Shown one piece after another: positions 59,806 to 64,000 of a stretch of 64,000 nt of DNA. Under the pieces are notes generated by a model that searched no databases, was not told the origin of the DNA, and saw only the letters and a list, made by a program, of their open reading frames with translations. The translations under genes were made by a program, and so were the position numbers. Numbering within the stretch: position 1 is the stretch's first letter; every line of letters starts with the position of its first letter. This stretch comes from Azospirillum sp. (GTDB lineage: Bacteria; Pseudomonadota; Alphaproteobacteria; Azospirillales; Azospirillaceae): positions 78,569 through 142,568 of the forward strand of contig WGNK01000041.1 of NCBI GenBank assembly GCA_016124535.1, written 5' to 3'.

Positions 59806-61086
59806 ATGGGTATCGGCGCAGCATTCTCGACGGCGCTCAGCGGGCTGAACGCCTATTCGCAGAAGATTTCCTATATTTCTGACAATCTGGCCAACACCAG
59901 CACCACCGGCTACAAAAAGGTCGGCGCGAGTTTCCAGTCCTACGTGACCGCCTCAAGTGCCAATTACTATTCCCCTGGCGGCGTAACGGTCAAGCCATCC
60001 TACCAGAACACTCTGGCCGGCAGTGTTTCCGGCACCGGGATCGGGACAAATTTTGCCGTCTATGGCGGCGACGGCTTCATTCCGGTGACCAAGCCCAGCG
60101 TCGCCAGCGATGGCACCGCCGACCTTACCAACACCACCCAGGCCTATACCCGCGCCGGCGATTTCAGCGTCAATGCCGACGGCTATCTGGTCAATAGTGC
60201 GGGATATTATCTGGAGGGCCTGCAGGAACAGACCGCCTATCAGGGCGACATACCCAACTCGGCCACGCTCAGCACCCTGGAGCCGGTCCGGATCGATCCC
60301 GCGGTCTATGGATCGGTGCCCGGGGCTGCCAGCACGACCATCGATTACAACGCCAATTTCCCGGCCTCGCTCGACCCAGGTTCGACGGTAGCGTCTGATG
60401 TCCAGTTTTACGACACGCTGGGCGGCGTCCACACACTGCAGATCACCTATACCTACGATCCGACCACCACCAATCTGTGGAACATCAGCGCCGCCACCGT
60501 CGACGACGACAGCGATATCACGGTCGATATCGGCAGCCTGGACCTGGAATTCGATTCCACCGGGGCCGTCGCCTCCTCGCCGCCGACCTGCGATTTCTCG
60601 GTCACCTGGCCGGTGACCGCCGGCCAGGCCGCCCAGACCGTGACCCTCGACTACACCGGCTCGACCCAGCACGCCGGGTCGAGCCTGGAGATCCGCTCGG
60701 TCGACGACATTACCGGCCAAGCTCCCGGCAGCTACCAGAGCTGTGCGATCGACAGCAATGGCTACGTGGTGCTGAGCTATTCCAATGGCGAGCAGCTGAA
60801 ACCCTATCGTGTCCCGCTGATCACCTTCAACGACGCCGACCAGCTGAATCGCGTCGACGGCGCCACCTTCACCGCCAACGACCTCGAGGCCGGCAGCCCG
60901 ATCGCCCAATGGGCGGGCAGCGGCAATGCCGGGTCGATCAGCACCAGCGCAGTCGAAGCCTCCAACGTCGATATCGCCGACGAACTGACCGCGCTGATCG
61001 TCGCCCAACGGGCCTATTCGGCGAGCGGCAAGGTGATCACCACCACCGACGAAATGATCCAGGAGACCCTGAACCTCAAACGCTAG
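59806..61086 (+). CDS. flgE: Flagellar hook protein
   Basis: A 426-aa FlgE. The N-terminal rod/hook signature is FSTALSGLNAYSQKISYISDNLANTSTTGYK, and the C-terminal helix is SNVDIADELTALIVAQRAYSASGKVITTTDEMIQETLNL. A middle domain rich in Thr, Ser and Asp lies between. It polymerises into the hook and is exported by the flagellar type III system. The ATG at 59806 has GGAGGT at 59792-59797. The 270 bases before it hold no gene. Confidence 0.95.
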   Translation: MGIGAAFSTALSGLNAYSQKISYISDNLANTSTTGYKKVGASFQSYVTASSANYYSPGGVTVKPSYQNTLAGSVSGTGIGTNFAVYGGDGFIPVTKPSVASDGTADLTNTTQAYTRAGDFSVNADGYLVNSAGYYLEGLQEQTAYQGDIPNSATLSTLEPVRIDPAVYGSVPGAASTTIDYNANFPASLDPGSTVASDVQFYDTLGGVHTLQITYTYDPTTTNLWNISAATVDDDSDITVDIGSLDLEFDSTGAVASSPPTCDFSVTWPVTAGQAAQTVTLDYTGSTQHAGSSLEIRSVDDITGQAPGSYQSCAIDSNGYVVLSYSNGEQLKPYRVPLITFNDADQLNRVDGATFTANDLEAGSPIAQWAGSGNAGSISTSAVEASNVDIADELTALIVAQRAYSASGKVITTTDEMIQETLNLKR

Positions 61087-61130
61087 GTCCCGCGGACCAG
61101 AACCCCTTTTCTCAGACCAGGGAGATCTCC

Positions 61131-62543
61131 ATGGGCCTCAGCGCGATCATGACGTCCTCGACCGCCGCTCTGAAAGCCGTCCAGGCACAGATGCAGTGGC
61201 GCAGCGACAATATCAGCAATGCCAACAGCACGACCTATGCCCGCCGGGACCCCAGCACGATCAACACCACCGGTCATACCGTTGACGTGACGGTCGCGCG
61301 CGCCAGCAACGATGGGCTGTTCCGCCTGGCGATCGATGCCAATTCCCAAGCCCAGGCCGCCACCACCGGCAGCGATTACCTGACCCGGATCGGCGACATC
61401 CTGGGGACAACCCAGGGAACCTCATATCTCCAGGACCGGATGGACGATTTCACCTCGGCGTGGCAAGCCTTTGAAACCGATCCGGCAAGTTCGAGCGCCG
61501 AAGCAGGCGTGGTCGCCGCCGCCGGAGATCTGGTCCAGACCATCTCCGATACCGCGGCGGCGCTGCGAAAACTGGGCGAGGACGCCTCCGCCAGCGCCAG
61601 CGATCGGGTCACCACGCTCAACGGCAAACTCAGCGATCTCGCCGAGATCAACAAGCGGCTCAGCGCCGCGCCAGACGGTGGCGCCAGCGACCCCGACCTG
61701 CTTGACCAGCGCGACAGCCTGGTCAGCGACATCTCGGGCCTGGTCGGCGTCACCCCGGTGAACCACAGCGACGGCAGCGTTGCCCTCTACACCAAAGAGG
61801 GCGCGGTGCTGGTTGACCACGAGGCCCAACAGTTCCAGTGGAACGACACCACGGGCGGCCAGCCCTACCTGTCGCTTTCGGGCGCCCCGACCACCGCGCC
61901 CGGCCTCAATGGCGCCTTCAGCGGCGGCACGCTGGGCGCAACCCTCAATTTCCTCGATCCGTCCACGACCGCGACCGACTCCAAAGTCGGGACGCTGGCC
62001 AAGGCGCAGGCCCAGCTCGACGCCTTCGCCAGCCTGCTTGCCGACACCACCACCGCGGGCAGCTTCGGCAATGCCTACGACACCGCGACGGCCGACCGCA
62101 CCAGCGACCTCGCCGGCGGGGTGTTCACCATCGACACCGCCGGTACGCTCACTGCCTCGCAGTCGCTGGCGGTTGCGTCCGGGCTGACCGATGGCACCGC
62201 CACCCTCAAACGCCTGTCCGCCACTGCCGTGGTGGCGACGCTGACCGACGATAGCCGCAGCCTGAATGCCGGCGGGCTGAGTGCCGGGAACAAGACCTAT
62301 GGCGGACTGGCCGCTGCGATCGCGGGCTACCACGCCGATGCCGCGGCGGTCGCCGAAGACGACCAGACCCGCCTCGGTACCGCCGCCGACAGCCTGCAAC
62401 TCCGGTTGTCATCCGAGATCGGCGTCAACATGGACACTGAAATTGCACAGTTGACGATGCTTCAGAACGCCTATGCGGCAAACGCCAAAGTCATGAGCGT
62501 CGCCCAGCAGATGTTCGACACCCTGCTCAGCCTGAAATCGTGA
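61131..62543 (+). CDS. flgK: Flagellar hook-associated protein 1
   Basis: A 470-aa FlgK. The N-terminal segment is LSAIMTSSTAALKAVQAQMQWRSDNISNANSTTYARRD, and GGVFTIDT-like middle domains follow. The C-terminal signature is VNMDTEIAQLTMLQNAYAANAKVMSVAQQMFDTLLSL. It caps the hook and joins hook to filament. The ATG is preceded by AGGGAGATCTCC. flgL follows with an overlap. Confidence 0.95.
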   Translation: MGLSAIMTSSTAALKAVQAQMQWRSDNISNANSTTYARRDPSTINTTGHTVDVTVARASNDGLFRLAIDANSQAQAATTGSDYLTRIGDILGTTQGTSYLQDRMDDFTSAWQAFETDPASSSAEAGVVAAAGDLVQTISDTAAALRKLGEDASASASDRVTTLNGKLSDLAEINKRLSAAPDGGASDPDLLDQRDSLVSDISGLVGVTPVNHSDGSVALYTKEGAVLVDHEAQQFQWNDTTGGQPYLSLSGAPTTAPGLNGAFSGGTLGATLNFLDPSTTATDSKVGTLAKAQAQLDAFASLLADTTTAGSFGNAYDTATADRTSDLAGGVFTIDTAGTLTASQSLAVASGLTDGTATLKRLSATAVVATLTDDSRSLNAGGLSAGNKTYGGLAAAIAGYHADAAAVAEDDQTRLGTAADSLQLRLSSEIGVNMDTEIAQLTMLQNAYAANAKVMSVAQQMFDTLLSLKS

Positions 62544-62560
62544 CCGGAGGGACGGCACCC

Positions 62561-63709
62561 ATGCAACCCGTCGCCACTTATGCCTTCATGCTGTCCCAAC
62601 TGCGGGCGATCAACAACACCACCGCCCTCTCACAGAAGTACAGCACCCAGTTGTCGACCGGAAATGCCTCCCAGGACCTTTCCGGCCTGGCGCAGCACAA
62701 CCAGGTCCTCAATCTGAACGTGGTCCGGAGCCGGACCGCGGCCTACGTTACCACCTGCACCCTCTCCCAGACCACGACCGCGCAATACGATCAGGTGTTG
62801 TCTGACCTTGAGACGCAAGTGAAGACCGCCCTGGAATCGGTTAAAAGCGTTCAGTCAACCTATACCGGCACCGTGTCGATCGCCGGTTCGGCGAACCAAA
62901 GCGAGGCCGATGCCAGCGCCGCGTTTTCCGATCTCAGCCAGACCCTGACCCAGATCATGAAAACGGTGACCATCGACCTCAACGAGAAATCCAGCAGCGG
63001 CAACGGCTATCTTTTCTCCGGGCTGCGCACGCCGACCTCTTCGCCGTCACCTGCCTACAGCACGCCGCCGGTGACGGACCTGACCGCCCTGCCCTATTTC
63101 ACCGGCACCAACTCGCCGGCCCCGAACCCCGCAGGGACTACCATTGCGGGTTACACCCCCGCCGACAATGCAGTCGACACGGCGGTAACGGCGGCGAGCG
63201 GATTGCCGGTCTACGACGCCGACTACAGCACCTGGCAAAGCGCCAATGCCGCCGACCAAAGCGCGTTGGCCACCCTCGCCCATGGCACCAGGCAAGTCAC
63301 GATCGCCGATGATCAGACGGTGGATCTGGGAATTTCCGCCGACAACCAGGCCTTCCAGGACCTGGTCAACGGGCTGCGAGCGGCCAAGACCGCCGCGGAC
63401 CAGGCCGGTACCTACACCACCGACGACCGCGACGCCTTCATCGCCCTTGCCAATTCAAGCCTGAACAGCGCGCTGAACGGCATTCGCGCTCTGGAACACC
63501 GGAACTCGATCAATGACACCGCACTCGAGAAAAAAACCGACTGGCACAACCAGAACCTCTCCCTGCTGCAGACCCACCTGGAGAGTCTCACCGGCGTCGA
63601 TACCACCGAAGTCACCGTCAAATTGGCCGCGGCCACCGATCAGCTCGAGGCATCCTATAAGGTGACGTCCGGGCTGCTCGGCCTATCCTTGTTGGACTAT
63701 CTCAAATAG
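62561..63709 (+). CDS. flgL: Flagellar hook-associated protein 3 / flagellin-like
   Basis: A 382-aa protein with the FlgL/flagellin N-terminal helical domain (LSQLRAINNTTALSQKYSTQLSTG and LNVVRSRTAAYVTTC). The C-terminal helices include SLNSALNGIRALEHRNSIND and SLLQTHLESLTGVDTTEVTV. It follows flgK as FlgL normally does, so the junction-protein role is preferred over filament flagellin. ATG 62561 has GGAGGG 12-17 bases upstream. A GTG at 62540 would overlap the flgK stop and add seven residues. Confidence 0.88.
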   Translation: MQPVATYAFMLSQLRAINNTTALSQKYSTQLSTGNASQDLSGLAQHNQVLNLNVVRSRTAAYVTTCTLSQTTTAQYDQVLSDLETQVKTALESVKSVQSTYTGTVSIAGSANQSEADASAAFSDLSQTLTQIMKTVTIDLNEKSSSGNGYLFSGLRTPTSSPSPAYSTPPVTDLTALPYFTGTNSPAPNPAGTTIAGYTPADNAVDTAVTAASGLPVYDADYSTWQSANAADQSALATLAHGTRQVTIADDQTVDLGISADNQAFQDLVNGLRAAKTAADQAGTYTTDDRDAFIALANSSLNSALNGIRALEHRNSINDTALEKKTDWHNQNLSLLQTHLESLTGVDTTEVTVKLAAATDQLEASYKVTSGLLGLSLLDYLK

Positions 63710-63726
63710 CTCGCCATCGGCCCGAG

Positions 63727-63755
63727 ACGCCGGCCGGAGCAAATGCCGGCGTTTT
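63727..63755 (+). terminator. Rho-independent terminator after flgL
   Basis: ACGCCGGC (63727-63734) and GCCGGCGT (63745-63752) form a perfect 8-bp stem with a 10-base loop, followed by TTT (63753-63755). It lies 18 bases after the flgL stop and would end the hook operon. The remaining sequence to the window end has no clear gene. Confidence 0.7.
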
Positions 63756-64000
63756 CGAAGTCCCCAGGCCCGGAGTCCAGAAGCCCAGAGCCACCGAGCA
63801 GCAACCGACAGTGCCAATTCGACGCAGGCGGGTGACCTTGATTTGTTCCGCAGAGTGGATTAGGACAGCCCTGGCAATAAGCGAATCGGTTGGCAGGAGC
63901 CGGAGGTTGTCGATTCCGTTCGGGTTCGGAACGCTGTATCTTGTGGGGTATGGTTGATGAAGCTGCAATTCGTAGAGGCTACGAGGTAATCCGGCCGAAC

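Noticed and set aside
63950..64000. Open frame MVDEAAIRRGYEVIRPN running off the window end
   Set aside because: Only 17 codons are visible, with no properly spaced ribosome site, so a gene cannot be supported.

Overview
The window is high-GC DNA from an alphaproteobacterium, most likely a motile member of the Rhodospirillales (Azospirillum or Magnetospirillum relatives). The assignment is an inference from gene content: a CcrM-type GANTC methyltransferase beside rnhB, hisZ next to purA, RpoH, PleC/DivJ-like (PdhS-family) kinases, a YggT-DUF167-folD run, and a cheD-containing chemotaxis operon. No rRNA, tRNA, CRISPR array, insertion sequence or prophage is visible.

Layout. 1-1.6 kb: a VOC protein, a ketopantoate-reductase-like gene and a possible 32-aa membrane peptide, all on the minus strand. 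1.9-13.7 kb: a chemotaxis operon (transporter-fused histidine kinase, STAS protein, CheY, CheA, CheW, a PAS-containing MCP, CheR, CheD, CheB). 14.2-17.6 kb: a partner-switching module (STAS, HATPase, and two tandem receiver-PP2C proteins, one of which has lost its phosphatase residues). 17.7-23.2 kb: flotillin with a YqiJ-like partner, acetyl-CoA synthetase, and EVE and YciI proteins. 23.2-28.8 kb: a second signalling block containing a PdhS-like kinase without its phosphoacceptor histidine, a receiver-kinase fusion, and a CheY-CheC-hybrid kinase operon. 29-31.4 kb: a small membrane protein, RluD and RpoH. 31.5-34.1 kb: a tail-anchored pseudokinase with a small membrane protein. 34.5-37.1 kb: purA and hisZ. 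37.5-39.2 kb: an unrecognised 571-aa protein. 39.4-41.2 kb: a low-GC XcyI-like restriction-modification pair, followed by half of a BMP-type ABC transporter (41.3-43.4 kb). 43.5-44.8 kb: fructosamine kinase and LMW phosphatase. 45-53.9 kb: housekeeping genes (yggT, yggU, folD, corA, recQ, ccrM, rnhB, lepA, a thioesterase). 54-55.5 kb: ECF sigma, anti-sigma and periplasmic sensor. 55.9-63.7 kb: an EF-hand protein, a SPINDLY-type glycosyltransferase and the flagellar genes flgE, flgK and flgL.

The dominant theme is signal transduction with several catalytically dead members: a histidine kinase with Ser in place of His, a PP2C without metal ligands, and a Ser/Thr kinase without VAIK lysine, HRD aspartate or DFG. 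The strongest candidates for something undescribed are the live/dead receiver-PP2C pair behind the chemotaxis operon, the His-less PdhS-like kinase divergent from a receiver-kinase fusion, and the membrane pseudokinase operon. Two regulatory arrays also stand out: a symmetric GAAC/GTTC array before the transporter-kinase gene and three GGNAAWWWTTACC palindromes between the ECF operon and the EF-hand gene. Homology calls come from motif recognition by eye, not database searches.
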